Source: CATOSD01 sp034422735 (GTDB lineage: Bacteria > Chloroflexota > Dehalococcoidia > Lucifugimonadales > CATOSD01). Taken from it: a stretch of DNA of 59,872 bases. The number at the start of each line of letters is the position of its first letter. Within the stretch, counting starts at the first letter, position 1. The notes under the pieces are model-generated. The model was not told where the DNA came from and did not search any database. It worked only from the letters and a program-made list of their open reading frames with translations. The position numbers and the translations under genes were made by a program. This document shows positions 8,496 to 17,296 of the stretch, one piece after another. Location of the stretch: positions 1 to 59,872 of the forward strand of contig DAOUJL010000053.1 of the NCBI GenBank assembly GCA_034422735.1, in the 5' to 3' direction.

Positions 8496-9184
8496 CGGTA
8501 TCCTACTCCTCGTATGGTCACGATTCTCCGCGGCTTGCCGGGCTCCGGCTCTATCTTCTCCCGCAGCCACCGGACGTGCACGTCCACCGTGCGTGCGTCG
8601 CCGATGTAGTCGTACCCCCACAGCCGCTCCAGGATCTGCTCCCGCGTGAACACCCTGCCCATGTTCTCCATCAGCAGCGCCAGCAGGCTGAACTCCCGCG
8701 GCTTCATCTGGAGCGGCCGCCCGTCCAGCCTCGCGGTGTGGCCGTCCACGTCCACTTCCAGGCCGTTCGCGCTCAGCACGCTGTTGGAGGCGGCCTGCGC
8801 CTCGCGCCCGGAGGATGCCGCGGAGCGCCGCAGCAGGTTGCGCACCCTCACCACCAGTTCCCTCATGCTGAAAGGCTTGGTGACGTAGTCGTCCGCGCCC
8901 AGCTCCAGCCCCACCACGCGGTCGATCTCCTCGCCCTTGGCGGTCAGCATAAGTATGGGCACGTCGCTCTCGCGGCGAAGTATGCGGCACAGCTCGAACC
9001 CGTCGAGCTGCGGAAGCATGATGTCGAGCAACACCAGGTCGGGGCTGTCCTGGCGGGTCAGCGTGAGGCCCTCTTCGCCGTCCTGCGCGGCCAGCACCCG
9101 GTACCCCTCGTGTTCGAGGTTGTACCTGACGGCCTCCAGGATGTTCTCCTCGTCCTCGACGATGAGCACGGTCTGTGCGGACAT
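8483..9184 (-). CDS. OmpR/PhoB-family response regulator
   Basis: A 233-aa regulator: receiver domain with acidic pocket (VEDEEN), phospho-acceptor D54 (LLDIMLP), T81 and K103, then a winged-helix DNA-binding domain (about 130-230) ending in RTVDVHVRWLREKIE and IRGVGYRF, typical of the PhoB/OmpR class. It heads a minus-strand operon with the sensor kinase, whose start overlaps its stop codon, and uppP. A TATAAT lies about 32 nt upstream of the ATG. Confidence 0.92.
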   Translation of the reverse strand: MSAQTVLIVEDEENILEAVRYNLEHEGYRVLAAQDGEEGLTLTRQDSPDLVLLDIMLPQLDGFELCRILRRESDVPILMLTAKGEEIDRVVGLELGADDYVTKPFSMRELVVRVRNLLRRSAASSGREAQAASNSVLSANGLEVDVDGHTARLDGRPLQMKPREFSLLALLMENMGRVFTREQILERLWGYDYIGDARTVDVHVRWLREKIEPEPGKPRRIVTIRGVGYRFDG

Positions 9185-9215
9185 GGCGGGCTCCAGTGTG
9201 GCGTACTACGGCCCC

Positions 9216-9221
9216 ATTATA
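9216..9221 (-). promoter_or_regulatory. -10 element of the two-component operon
   Basis: A perfect TATAAT on the minus strand, placed to start transcription about 25 nt before the response regulator ATG. No clear -35 box is visible, as for an activated promoter. Confidence 0.35.
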
Positions 9222-9255
9222 ACGCGAATCACGCCCGCCGGGGATCGGAGCGGTG

Positions 9256-10092
9256 CTACATCCCCAGGAACCCCCGCGTCGCGTCGATGAACTCCAGCGG
9301 CTTGTCGACCGTCACCACGTGTCCCGCGTCCGCCACGTCCACCCAGTCGAACGCCGCGCCGACGCGCTTCATCCGCTCCAGCGTCTCGTCCGCCACCAGC
9401 CCGCTCTCCGAACCGCGCACCTCAAGGATGGGGCAAGGGATAGTCTCCACCGCCTTCCAGTACCGGCCAATCAGGCCCGCGTCGGTCATGTCCGGCAGCG
9501 GACTGTTGAACAGTTCCGGGTCTGCCTTCCACGTCCACGACCCATCCTCACGCTGTCTAGTCTTGTCCTCGATGTCCTTTCGCAGCCGAGCGTCGATCGC
9601 CCACGGGTTGCCCTCCCGCGCCCACGCCACCGCCTCGTCCAGCGTGGCGAACTCCATCGGCGTCGGCGGGCGACTGGCGCGCGACGCGGCAGAGGCCGGG
9701 TTCGGCTCCGGCGCGATGTCCACGATCACGATGCGCTCCACCCTGTCCGGATTGTCCGCTGTGTACAGCAGCGAGTGCCAGCCGCCCATCGACAGCCCCG
9801 CCAGCGTGAACCTCGACAGCCCCAGCGCGTCCACGAACCCGGCGACATCCTCCACGAACCTGTCCCGCGCGTAGCCGTCGCTCGCCCGTCCGCTGCCGCC
9901 GTGGCCTCGCTGGTCCAGCGCGTACACGTGGTACGCGGACGATGCCTCCTCCGCGAACTCGTCCCAGATGTGCGCCTGTCCCGTGTGCCCGTGCAGGCAC
10001 ACCAGCGGCGGCTTTCCCTCGCTGCCCCAGTCCAGGTACCGCAGCCGCACCCCGTTCACCGTAACGAACTTCTCTAGATACTGCTCAGCCAT
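9256..10092 (-). CDS. Alpha/beta hydrolase
   Basis: A 278-aa soluble alpha/beta-hydrolase fold enzyme. Seen: oxyanion-hole HG motif (CLHGHTG, about 33-36), nucleophile elbow GLSMGG with S101, and catalytic H258 in DAGHVV. The family covers esterases, epoxide hydrolases, C-C hydrolases and haloperoxidase-like enzymes, and the substrate cannot be assigned. An AGGAGGAG Shine-Dalgarno precedes the ATG. It is monocistronic, with its own extended -10 promoter about 95 nt upstream. Confidence 0.88.
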   Translation of the reverse strand: MAEQYLEKFVTVNGVRLRYLDWGSEGKPPLVCLHGHTGQAHIWDEFAEEASSAYHVYALDQRGHGGSGRASDGYARDRFVEDVAGFVDALGLSRFTLAGLSMGGWHSLLYTADNPDRVERIVIVDIAPEPNPASAASRASRPPTPMEFATLDEAVAWAREGNPWAIDARLRKDIEDKTRQREDGSWTWKADPELFNSPLPDMTDAGLIGRYWKAVETIPCPILEVRGSESGLVADETLERMKRVGAAFDWVDVADAGHVVTVDKPLEFIDATRGFLGM

Positions 10093-10182
10093 CTGTCTCC
10101 TCCTGAACTCTCCATCTCCCCACCATTCCGCCCCCTCAATAATATAGCGGACTTAGCACAGACGTTCACGTTGTCGATTGGC

Positions 10183-10191
10183 ATTATAGCA
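10183..10191 (-). promoter_or_regulatory. Extended -10 promoter for the alpha/beta hydrolase
   Basis: TGCTATAAT on the minus strand, an extended -10 with a perfect hexamer. The -35 region is weak. The gap from 10093 to 10367 separates this gene from a divergent TPR gene and holds no gene. Confidence 0.5.
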
Positions 10192-10367
10192 GGTTCGTGG
10201 GCCTATGTGGCGCGGTTTCGATTTCGGCCAAAGTGCTGACTGGGGGCGTGGGATTGTGTACCATAGTTGTGTTGCATAATCGGTGGGCGCGGCACGGGTC
10301 CGGCTGCGTGGCATGGGCGACGGGCGGGTCCGGGTTGCGGATACTCTGAGTAAAGGAGGCGAGCGCG

Positions 10368-11813
10368 ATGCAGAAGGGACTGGAAGACCGATTCGGCGTG
10401 GAACTTGGGACCACCTCTGAGAAGGCGGCCCAGCTTTACTCTGAGGGCGTGGACCTGGCGCTCTCACGGAACTTCGGCTCGGACGCCAAGTACAAGGCGG
10501 CTATCGAGGAGGACGAGGGGTTCGCGGTGGCGCACTCGTCGCTGGCGGTGCTGCAACAGCAGGCGGGCGAGCAGCAGGAGGCGCGCCGGAACGCGGAGCG
10601 CGGAGCCGAGCTCGCGAGGTCGCAGTCGAGGCGCGTGCAGGGCTACGCGGACACGGTGGACATGTGGGTAGGCGGCGAGGGCCGCAAGGCCTACGCGCGG
10701 GTGCGGGAACACCTGCGGGAGTACCCGAACGACGCGATGGCGCTGAACGCGGGCCACAGGCTGCTGGTGATGGGCTGCGGCGCGGCGGGCGTGCCCAACT
10801 ACCCGCCGGAACTGCTGGAGTTGCTCAAGAGCGTGGAGCACGCCTACGGCGAGGAGTGGTCGTTCCTGGGCAATTTCGCCTTCGCGCACCACGAGTCGGG
10901 TCTCTTCGACGACGCGCTGCGGTACGCCGAGCGGTCGCTGGAGCAGCGGCCGGACAACGGCAACGCCTCGCACTCGGTGGCGCACGTGTACTTCGAGGTC
11001 GGCGACCACGCCGCGGGACAGAGCTTCCTGGGCGAGTGGATCAAGGACTACGACAGGCGGGGGCCTTTCTTCGTCCACCTGTCCTGGCACCACGCGCTGT
11101 TCCAACTGGCGCTGGGCCGCTACGGGAACGTGCTGGATCTGTACGGCGACGCGATACGGCCGTCGGTGCTGTCCAAGAACGCGAGCTCCATAGCGGATAG
11201 CTGCTCGATAATGTGGCGGATGCAGCTGTACGGAGACACCTCTCCCGCGATGCCGTGGCAGGAGGTGCGGGACCAGGCGGAGTTCGCGGTCGCGGGCAGA
11301 GGGCCGGGCTTCGGCATAGCGCACGCGGCGTTCGCCCTGGTGGGCAGCGGCGACGACGAGGGCCTGGACAGGATGATCGAGGGACTCCGCGAGTACGGCG
11401 CGGAGGGCAACGCGCAGGCGGCGGAGGTCACGCTACCCGTCGTGAAGGGTATTCGCGCGTTTTCGCAGGGTGAGTACGCGAAGGCGGCGGATTTGCTGCA
11501 GTCGGTGCACAGCCAGTTGGTGCGGCTGGGCGGGAGCCACGCGCAGCGCGAGGTGTTCGAGGACACGCTTCTGGCGGCCTACCTGCGCTCCGACCAGTTC
11601 GACAAAGCGGAGGAGTTGCTGCGAACCCGGCTGAAGCAGCGCACGTCGGTACGGGACACGCTGTGGCTTACGAGCGCGCAGGTGAGCACGGGCCGGGCGG
11701 AGGACGCGCTCGGCGGCGTGGACAACGTGAGGCAGGGCTGGAAGGACGCGGACGCCGACTCGCCGGAGCTTGCGGCGCTGGACACCATCGCCGCGCGGGC
11801 GTCCGCCGGCTAG
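10368..11813 (+). CDS. Tetratricopeptide repeat protein, TTC38-like
   Basis: A 481-aa all-helical soluble protein with degenerate TPR units throughout. The central part, with HSVAHVYFEVGDHAAG followed by HLSWHHALFQLALGRY, resembles the TTC38 family of uncharacterised TPR proteins (similarity recalled, not computed). There is no signal peptide and no catalytic motif I can name. A GGAGG lies just before the ATG. aroQ follows after 21 nt on the same strand, so read-through is likely, though a functional link is not evident. Confidence 0.8.
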   Translation: MQKGLEDRFGVELGTTSEKAAQLYSEGVDLALSRNFGSDAKYKAAIEEDEGFAVAHSSLAVLQQQAGEQQEARRNAERGAELARSQSRRVQGYADTVDMWVGGEGRKAYARVREHLREYPNDAMALNAGHRLLVMGCGAAGVPNYPPELLELLKSVEHAYGEEWSFLGNFAFAHHESGLFDDALRYAERSLEQRPDNGNASHSVAHVYFEVGDHAAGQSFLGEWIKDYDRRGPFFVHLSWHHALFQLALGRYGNVLDLYGDAIRPSVLSKNASSIADSCSIMWRMQLYGDTSPAMPWQEVRDQAEFAVAGRGPGFGIAHAAFALVGSGDDEGLDRMIEGLREYGAEGNAQAAEVTLPVVKGIRAFSQGEYAKAADLLQSVHSQLVRLGGSHAQREVFEDTLLAAYLRSDQFDKAEELLRTRLKQRTSVRDTLWLTSAQVSTGRAEDALGGVDNVRQGWKDADADSPELAALDTIAARASAG

Positions 11814-11834
11814 GCGACGGTTACGCCCAGCGCG

Positions 11835-12275
11835 ATGAGAGTGCTCGTGATAAACGGCCCCAACCTCAACATGCTGGGGGCACGGGAGCCGTCCCACTAC
11901 GGCGTCAAGACGCTGGGGGAGATACTGGAGGCGCTGGAGGAAGCCGCGCGCGACCTGGATGTGGAGTTGGAGACGTTCCAGTCCAACCACGAGGGGGCGA
12001 TAATCGACTTCCTCCAGGCCAGCGCGCCCGACGCCTCCGGCGTCATCGTCAACGCGGGGGCGTTGACGCACTACGGGCTGGCGCTGCGGGACGCGCTGAT
12101 AGACTCGCGGCTTCCGATAGTCGAGGTGCACCTGTCCAACATCCACGCGCGGGAGGAGTTCCGGCGCCGCTCCGTTGTGGCGGACATAGCGGTGGGGCAG
12201 ATCGCGGGGCTGGGGTGGAAGGGATACCTGTACGCGCTGGAGTATTTCGCGGACGAATTCAGGAACAGAGGGTGA
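11835..12275 (+). CDS. aroQ: 3-dehydroquinate dehydratase, type II
   Basis: 146 aa, the normal size for the dodecameric type II enzyme that converts 3-dehydroquinate to 3-dehydroshikimate in the shikimate pathway. Family motifs are complete: GPNLNMLG at the N-terminus, catalytic Y22 in REPSHYG, QSNHEG, NAGALTHYG and EVHLSNIHAREEFR. It is followed after 7 nt by an M24 peptidase and then efp, an arrangement common in many bacteria. Confidence 0.95.
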   Translation: MRVLVINGPNLNMLGAREPSHYGVKTLGEILEALEEAARDLDVELETFQSNHEGAIIDFLQASAPDASGVIVNAGALTHYGLALRDALIDSRLPIVEVHLSNIHAREEFRRRSVVADIAVGQIAGLGWKGYLYALEYFADEFRNRG

Positions 12276-12282
12276 ACGCAAA

Positions 12283-13365
12283 ATGAGCGAACGGGTGAAC
12301 CGGCTGAGAGCCGCGCTGAACGAGAACGAGCTGGACGCCATACTGGTGTCCACGCCGGAGAACAGGCGATACGTCTCCGGCTTCACCGGCTCCGCGGGCT
12401 ACCTGCTCGTGAGCGAGGGGGACGCGGTGCTGGCGACCGACTTCCGGTACGTGGAGCAGGCGGGGCGGCAGTCCCCGGACTTCCGGGTGCACGAGGTGCG
12501 GGCGAGCGTGAGCTGGCTGCCGCAGCTCGCGTCCGAGCTTGGCGCGAGGCGCGTGGGGTTCGAGTCCACGCAGATGACCTACGCCACGAACGCGGCGTTC
12601 CTCAAGGCCATCGAGGAGGCCGAGGGCGTGAACAAGCCGGAGCTCGTCCCCGTCTCCGGGATCGTGGAGAAGCTGAGGGCGATCAAGGACGCCGAGGAGC
12701 TTGCGCTGCTGACGCGGGCGATCCACATCGGCGACGAGGCGTTCGCGGAGGTGGCGCCCACCATCGAGCCGGGCATCACCGAGAAGGAGATCGCCTGGGA
12801 GATGGAGAAGGCGATGCGCGAGCGGGGCGCGGAGAAGCTGGGCTACGACATCATCGTGGCCGCGGGGCCGAACGGCGCCCTGCCCCACCACCGCGCGGAC
12901 GACACGGTGGTTCGCGACGGCGACGCCATCGTGATCGACATGGGGTGCGTGTACGAGGGGTACACGTCGGACATGACGCGGACGGTGCTGGTGGGCGAGG
13001 CGGACGAGACGTTCCGGCGGGTGTACGACACCGTGCTGCGGGCGCAGCTCGAGGCGGAGGACCTGGTGCGGTCGGGCATGACCGGCAAGGAGGTCGACGC
13101 CATCGCGCGCGACATCATCGCGGACGCGGGCTACGGCGAGGCGTTCGGACACAGCCTGGGTCACGGCATCGGGCTGGAGGTGCACGAGGAGCCGAGGGTG
13201 AGCGCGATGTCCGACCAGGTGCTGGAGGACGGGATGGTGTTCACCATCGAGCCGGGCATATACCTGTCCGGCTGGGGCGGCGTGAGGATCGAGGACAACG
13301 TGGTGCTGGAGAACGGGCGCGCCCGGATCATCACCACCACCCACAAGCGGGAGAGGGCGGTCTAG
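12283..13365 (+). CDS. Xaa-Pro peptidase (M24 family)
   Basis: A 360-aa cytoplasmic metallopeptidase cleaving X-Pro bonds, with a creatinase-like N-terminal domain (1-120) and a pita-bread catalytic domain. The dinuclear metal ligands are complete: D219 (VIDMG), D230 (YTSDMTRT), H294 (SLGHGIG), E323 (TIEPGIY) and E337 (RIEDNVV). It sits between aroQ and efp, a conserved neighbourhood for this peptidase type. Confidence 0.93.
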   Translation: MSERVNRLRAALNENELDAILVSTPENRRYVSGFTGSAGYLLVSEGDAVLATDFRYVEQAGRQSPDFRVHEVRASVSWLPQLASELGARRVGFESTQMTYATNAAFLKAIEEAEGVNKPELVPVSGIVEKLRAIKDAEELALLTRAIHIGDEAFAEVAPTIEPGITEKEIAWEMEKAMRERGAEKLGYDIIVAAGPNGALPHHRADDTVVRDGDAIVIDMGCVYEGYTSDMTRTVLVGEADETFRRVYDTVLRAQLEAEDLVRSGMTGKEVDAIARDIIADAGYGEAFGHSLGHGIGLEVHEEPRVSAMSDQVLEDGMVFTIEPGIYLSGWGGVRIEDNVVLENGRARIITTTHKRERAV

Positions 13366-13378
13366 GGCCTGTCCGACT

Positions 13379-13418
13379 CACCCCCATCCTAACCTTCCCC
13401 CTGCGAGGGGGAAGGGAC
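13379..13418 (+). repeat. Dispersed 40-bp palindromic repeat, copy 2
   Basis: Forward copy between the M24 peptidase and efp. It begins CACCCCCATCCTAACC and continues with the palindrome TTCCCCCTGCGAGGGGGAA. The efp Shine-Dalgarno lies just after it. Confidence 0.9.
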
Positions 13419-13439
13419 TCTTTGGAAGGAGGCTCCGGG

Positions 13440-14003
13440 ATGACGCTAAGCTATGGAGAGCTGCGCAAGGGCATGGCCGTAGAGCTGGACGGCGACCCGT
13501 ACATCGTCGTCGACTACGAGCGGAGCAAGATGCAGCAGCGCGCGCCGGTGATGCGCATCAAGTTCCGCGACCTGGTGAGCGGACGGCTCATGGATCGCAC
13601 GTTTTCGGGCTACGACGTGGGGTTCAAGCTGGCGGCGGTGGAGCGGCGCAGCGCGCAGTACATCTACCAGGACGACAGTTTCCACTACTTCATGGACGAC
13701 GAAACCTACGAGCAGTTCCCGCTGTCCGAAGACCAGATCAAAGAGGAGCTCCAGTATCTGGTGGAGCAGACGAACGTGGATCTGGTGCTGTTCCGCGAGA
13801 ACCCGGTCGCCATCGAGATGCCCGTCTCCGTGGACCTTGAGGTTACCGAGACGGATCCCGGCTTCAAGGGGGACACGGCGCAGGGCGGCTCCAAACCGGC
13901 GACGGTGGAGACGGGGCTGGTGGTGAACGTGCCGCTGTTCGTGAACCGCGGGGACCGGATCAAGGTGGACACGCGCAGCGGGAGTTACCTGTCGCGGGTG
14001 TAG
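13440..14003 (+). CDS. efp: Elongation factor P
   Basis: 187 aa with the three beta-barrel domains of EF-P, which helps ribosomes through polyproline stretches. The start MTLSYGELRKGM follows an AAGGAGG seven nt upstream; the frame continues open further 5' but that part is only a shadow of the peptidase gene. The tip of domain I reads RSKMQQRAP, placing K30 where the modifiable lysine usually sits. This is the KMQQR form rather than PGKG, so the modification system may differ from EpmAB (inference). Confidence 0.95.
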   Translation: MTLSYGELRKGMAVELDGDPYIVVDYERSKMQQRAPVMRIKFRDLVSGRLMDRTFSGYDVGFKLAAVERRSAQYIYQDDSFHYFMDDETYEQFPLSEDQIKEELQYLVEQTNVDLVLFRENPVAIEMPVSVDLEVTETDPGFKGDTAQGGSKPATVETGLVVNVPLFVNRGDRIKVDTRSGSYLSRV

Positions 14004-14012
14004 GGCCATCTT

Positions 14013-14052
14013 CACCCCCATCCTAACCTTCCCCCTGCGAGGGGGAAGGGAC
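14013..14052 (+). repeat. Dispersed 40-bp palindromic repeat, copy 3
   Basis: Forward copy between efp and xseA, almost identical to copy 2. Confidence 0.9.
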
Positions 14053-14087
14053 AACAAGGAACTCAAAGCGACCCCGCTGGAACAACT

Positions 14088-15302
14088 ATGCCCGTCTATG
14101 CCGTCTCACAAGTAACCTCCCATCTGCGCGACTTGCTGGAGGGGGACGAACTGCTCGCCGACATCTGGATCGGCGGGGAGGTCGCCAACTTCACGCGGGC
14201 GGCGTCCGGTCACGCGTACTTCACGCTGAGGGACGACAGGTCCCAGCTTAGGTGCGTCATGTTCCGGCAGCGCTCGCGCGGGATGCAGCACCTGGCCAGC
14301 GGCGCGGCGGTCGTCGTGCACGGACGGGTGTCCATCTACACGCAGCGCGGCGAAGTGCAGCTTGTGGCGGACGTGGTTCAGCCGGAGGGCGTGGGCGAGC
14401 TGCAGATGAGGCTGGAGCAGCTCAAGCTCAAGCTGGAGAACGAGGGTCTTTTCGAGCAGTCCCGCAAGCGCGGGCTGCCCAGGTTTCCGAGGCGCATCGG
14501 GGTGGTCACGTCGCCATCCGGCGCGGTGTGGCACGACATACAGACGGTGGTCGGGCGACGGTATCCCATCGCGGAACTGGTGATCGCGCCCACGCAGGTG
14601 CAGGGCGCGGAGGCGGCGGCGCACATCGTAGGGGCGTTCGACGCGCTGGACGAAGCACCGCAGACGGACGTGGTGATCCTGGCCCGCGGCGGCGGCTCGC
14701 TGGAGGACCTTTGGCCCTTCAACGAGGAGCCGGTGGCGAGAGCGGTGTACGCCTGCCGCGCGCCGGTGATAAGCGCGATCGGCCACGAGACGGACACGAC
14801 CATCTCGGACATGGTGGCCGACGTGCGCGCGGCCACTCCCTCGGCGGCGGCGGAGCTTGCGGTGCCGAGCGCGGCGGAGCTGGCCGGGCAGATCGCGGGC
14901 GCGGTGCAGGCGCTGCACACGGGGGCGGCGGGCCGCGCGACGGTGGGACGCGAGACGGCGCGGCAGCTCTGGGCGCGGCTGGACCGCGGGCGCCCGGACG
15001 TGGACGGGCTGAGGCAGCGGGTGGACGACGCGCTGCGGGCGGCGGGAGCGCACGCCAGGCACGGCGTCGAGATGGAGGCGCAGCGGCTGGACGGGCTGAG
15101 CTCGCGGCTGACGGCGCTCAATCCGCGCGTGATACTGCGGCGGGGATACTCGATAGTAACCGCGTCCGAAAATGGTAGAATCGTGACCGACTCTTCGCAG
15201 CTTTCGCCGGGCGAGGCGGTGGAGTTGACGTTCGGACGCGGGTCTGTGGAAGCGAGCGTGACGGACGTGCGCTCTGGAGGCGACGATGCAACCGGAAGCT
15301 AA
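14088..15302 (+). CDS. xseA: Exodeoxyribonuclease VII large subunit
   Basis: A 404-aa catalytic subunit of ExoVII, which degrades single-stranded DNA from both ends. It has an N-terminal OB-fold (about 1-100) and the catalytic core with GVVTSPSGAVWHDI, ARGGGSLEDLWPFNEE and SAIGHETDTT, then an alanine-rich coiled-coil that docks XseB. It overlaps the downstream small-subunit gene by 17 nt, which supports translational coupling. Confidence 0.95.
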   Translation: MPVYAVSQVTSHLRDLLEGDELLADIWIGGEVANFTRAASGHAYFTLRDDRSQLRCVMFRQRSRGMQHLASGAAVVVHGRVSIYTQRGEVQLVADVVQPEGVGELQMRLEQLKLKLENEGLFEQSRKRGLPRFPRRIGVVTSPSGAVWHDIQTVVGRRYPIAELVIAPTQVQGAEAAAHIVGAFDALDEAPQTDVVILARGGGSLEDLWPFNEEPVARAVYACRAPVISAIGHETDTTISDMVADVRAATPSAAAELAVPSAAELAGQIAGAVQALHTGAAGRATVGRETARQLWARLDRGRPDVDGLRQRVDDALRAAGAHARHGVEMEAQRLDGLSSRLTALNPRVILRRGYSIVTASENGRIVTDSSQLSPGEAVELTFGRGSVEASVTDVRSGGDDATGS

Positions 15303-15573
15303 CGGCAAGTCGGACATCGAGAGCCTCGGCTTCGAGGAGGCGCTGGGCCGGCTGGAAGAGACGGTGCGCGCGCTCGAATCGGGGGGACTGAGCCTGGAGG
15401 AGGCCACGAAGCTGTACGAGGACGGCGTCAAGCTGGCGCGGGTGTGCAACGAAATCCTGACGTCCGCCGAGCTTCGCATCTCGCGCATCCGCACGTCCTA
15501 CGGCGAGCAGATGGGGATGCGGGAGGACGCCTCGCCTTACCTCCTGGGGGACGATGAGGACGAGCTCGATTGA
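15286..15573 (+). CDS. xseB: Exodeoxyribonuclease VII small subunit
   Basis: 95 aa. The conserved core LGFEEALGRLEETVRALESG with SLEEATKLYEDGVKL is the XseB helical hairpin that binds the coiled coil of XseA. The start lies inside xseA, with a GGAGG a few bases upstream. The acidic tail (DDEDELD) is not part of the family core. Confidence 0.95.
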   Translation: MQPEANGKSDIESLGFEEALGRLEETVRALESGGLSLEEATKLYEDGVKLARVCNEILTSAELRISRIRTSYGEQMGMREDASPYLLGDDEDELD

Positions 15574-15582
15574 CAGGGTCTT

Positions 15583-15622
15583 CACCCCCATCCTAACCTT
15601 CCCCCTGCGAAGGGGAAGGGAC
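15583..15622 (+). repeat. Dispersed 40-bp palindromic repeat, copy 4
   Basis: Forward copy between xseB and the phosphatase gene, with one base change in the right arm (GCGAAGGGG). Confidence 0.9.
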
Positions 15623-15643
15623 AATTCGGAATAGACGGGAGCG

Positions 15644-16237
15644 ATGGGAATACTGGCAAGGATGCCATCGATATTCGTGCAGCGGCTGAGGCGCGACGGG
15701 CTGAGGATCTCGCTGCTCTGGCTGTACGGCCGCGGTGTACCGGCGCTGACCGGCGCGCCAATGATGCGCTACAGCATCATAGCGCCGGGCGTGCTGGTTG
15801 GGCCGCAGCACCGTCAGGCGGGACTGCGGCGGCTGGCGGAGATGGGCGTGCGGTACTGCGTGAACATGCGGATCGAGTTCGACGACGCCGAGCACGGCCT
15901 GGCGCCGGAGCACTACTGCCACCTGCCGACGGTGGACGACGAGGCGCCCACGCTGGATCAGCTGCGGCGCGGCGTCGAGTTCGTGGACGGCGCGGTGTCG
16001 GCGGGCGGGAGCGTGTACATCCACTGCGGCGGGGGCGTAGGCCGGGCGCCGACGATGGCCGCGGCCTACTTCATCAGCCGGGGGTACACCCTGGACGACG
16101 CGGTGGCGTTGATACGCGAGACGCGCCCCTTCATCCACATCATGCCGCCGCAGATGGACCAGCTTCGGAGATTCGAGGCGTCGTTGCGGGATGGAGCGGA
16201 AGAGGGCGTTCTCAAATCTACATCCAAGAGGAGCTAA
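15644..16237 (+). CDS. Dual-specificity protein phosphatase-like protein
   Basis: A 197-aa cysteine phosphatase. The P-loop is HCGGGVGRAP with nucleophile C128 and R134 (CX5R). The general acid is probably one of the Asp residues in TVDDEAP (about 98-99). The N-terminal 45 residues are basic and partly hydrophobic and may be a membrane-associating helix. The stop at 16237 is one base before the ATG of a PTE-like gene, so the two are surely co-expressed. Substrate (phosphoprotein, lipid or small molecule) is unknown. Confidence 0.85.
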   Translation: MGILARMPSIFVQRLRRDGLRISLLWLYGRGVPALTGAPMMRYSIIAPGVLVGPQHRQAGLRRLAEMGVRYCVNMRIEFDDAEHGLAPEHYCHLPTVDDEAPTLDQLRRGVEFVDGAVSAGGSVYIHCGGGVGRAPTMAAAYFISRGYTLDDAVALIRETRPFIHIMPPQMDQLRRFEASLRDGAEEGVLKSTSKRS

Positions 16238-16238
16238 C

Positions 16239-17291
16239 ATGTCGTTGAGCGAGCTTAGCGGAATGGCGCAGACAGTGCTCGGGCCGGTGCCGCCCGAGAC
16301 GCTCGGTCCCACCATGACCCACGAGCACCTGCTCATCAACTTCCTGTGCATGTTCACGCCGCCCGAGGAGGCGTCCGACCTGGGGCGCGTCTACGAGCCG
16401 ATCACCATCGAGAACCTGGGGCGCGTGCGGCAGGACTACTACAGCTACCACGACAATCTGCTGCTGACTGACGAGGACACGGCCATCGACGAGACGGCGC
16501 TGTTCGCGAGGCACGGCGGCGGCACGATAGTGGACGCGACGACGATAGGGATTGGGCGCGATCCACTGGCGCTGGCCCGCATCTCCCGCGAGACTGGCGT
16601 GAACATCATCATGGGCGCGGGCTACTACGTCGACGCGGTGCACCCGGCGGACATGGACACGCGCAGTGAGCTGGAGATAGCGCGCCGGATAGTGGAAGAC
16701 ATCAGGGAGGGCGTGGGCTTCACGGACGTGCGCGCGGGGATCATCGGGGAGATCGGATGCACCTGGCCGCTCACGACCAACGAGCGCAAGGTGCTGCGGG
16801 CGGCGGCGGCGGCGCAGCTCGTGACGGGGGCGCCCATCCTGATACACCCGGGACGCAGCGATCAGGCGCCGTTCGAGATACTGGACGTGCTCACCATGGC
16901 GGGCGCCAACCTGTCGCGGGTCATCATGGGCCACCTGGACCGCACCATATTCGACATCGACTCGCTGCTCGACCTGGCGGCCGCGGACTGCTACATGGAG
17001 TGGGACCTGTTCGGCATCGAGACGTCGTACTATCCGCTATCGAACATCGACATGCCGAATGATTCCTTGCGCCTGGACGCGATAAAGCGGCTGATAGACG
17101 AAGGGTTCGGCGAGAAGATAGTGGTGGCGCAGGACATCTGCACGAAGCATCGGTTGGTGAAGTACGGCGGGCACGGGTACGGGTACATCCTGGAGCGGAT
17201 AGTGCCGCGGATGCGCCGGAAGGGGTTTAGCCGGGAGGACATCCAGGCGATCCTGGTGGACAACCCGGCGCGGGTGCTGGCGTTCGCGTAG
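16239..17291 (+). CDS. Phosphotriesterase homology protein (Glu-bridged), paralogue 2
   Basis: A 350-aa binuclear TIM-barrel hydrolase. Ligands: H28 and H30 (THEHLL), E171 in place of the carboxylated lysine (IGEIGCTWP), H203 (IHPGR), H232 (GHLDRT) and D299 (AQDIC). A glutamate bridge is known from E. coli Php, so this is the Php/PTER-like branch. The start MSLSELSG was chosen because AAGAGGAG lies 5 nt upstream; it is one base after the phosphatase stop. It is closely similar to the protein at 40182-41255. Confidence 0.9.
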   Translation: MSLSELSGMAQTVLGPVPPETLGPTMTHEHLLINFLCMFTPPEEASDLGRVYEPITIENLGRVRQDYYSYHDNLLLTDEDTAIDETALFARHGGGTIVDATTIGIGRDPLALARISRETGVNIIMGAGYYVDAVHPADMDTRSELEIARRIVEDIREGVGFTDVRAGIIGEIGCTWPLTTNERKVLRAAAAAQLVTGAPILIHPGRSDQAPFEILDVLTMAGANLSRVIMGHLDRTIFDIDSLLDLAAADCYMEWDLFGIETSYYPLSNIDMPNDSLRLDAIKRLIDEGFGEKIVVAQDICTKHRLVKYGGHGYGYILERIVPRMRRKGFSREDIQAILVDNPARVLAFA

Positions 17292-17296
17292 GGGCG

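Noticed and set aside
12945..13439. N-terminal extension of efp
   Set aside because: The frame is open only because it overlaps the M24 peptidase gene. EF-P starts at MTLSYGEL behind a strong ribosome site.
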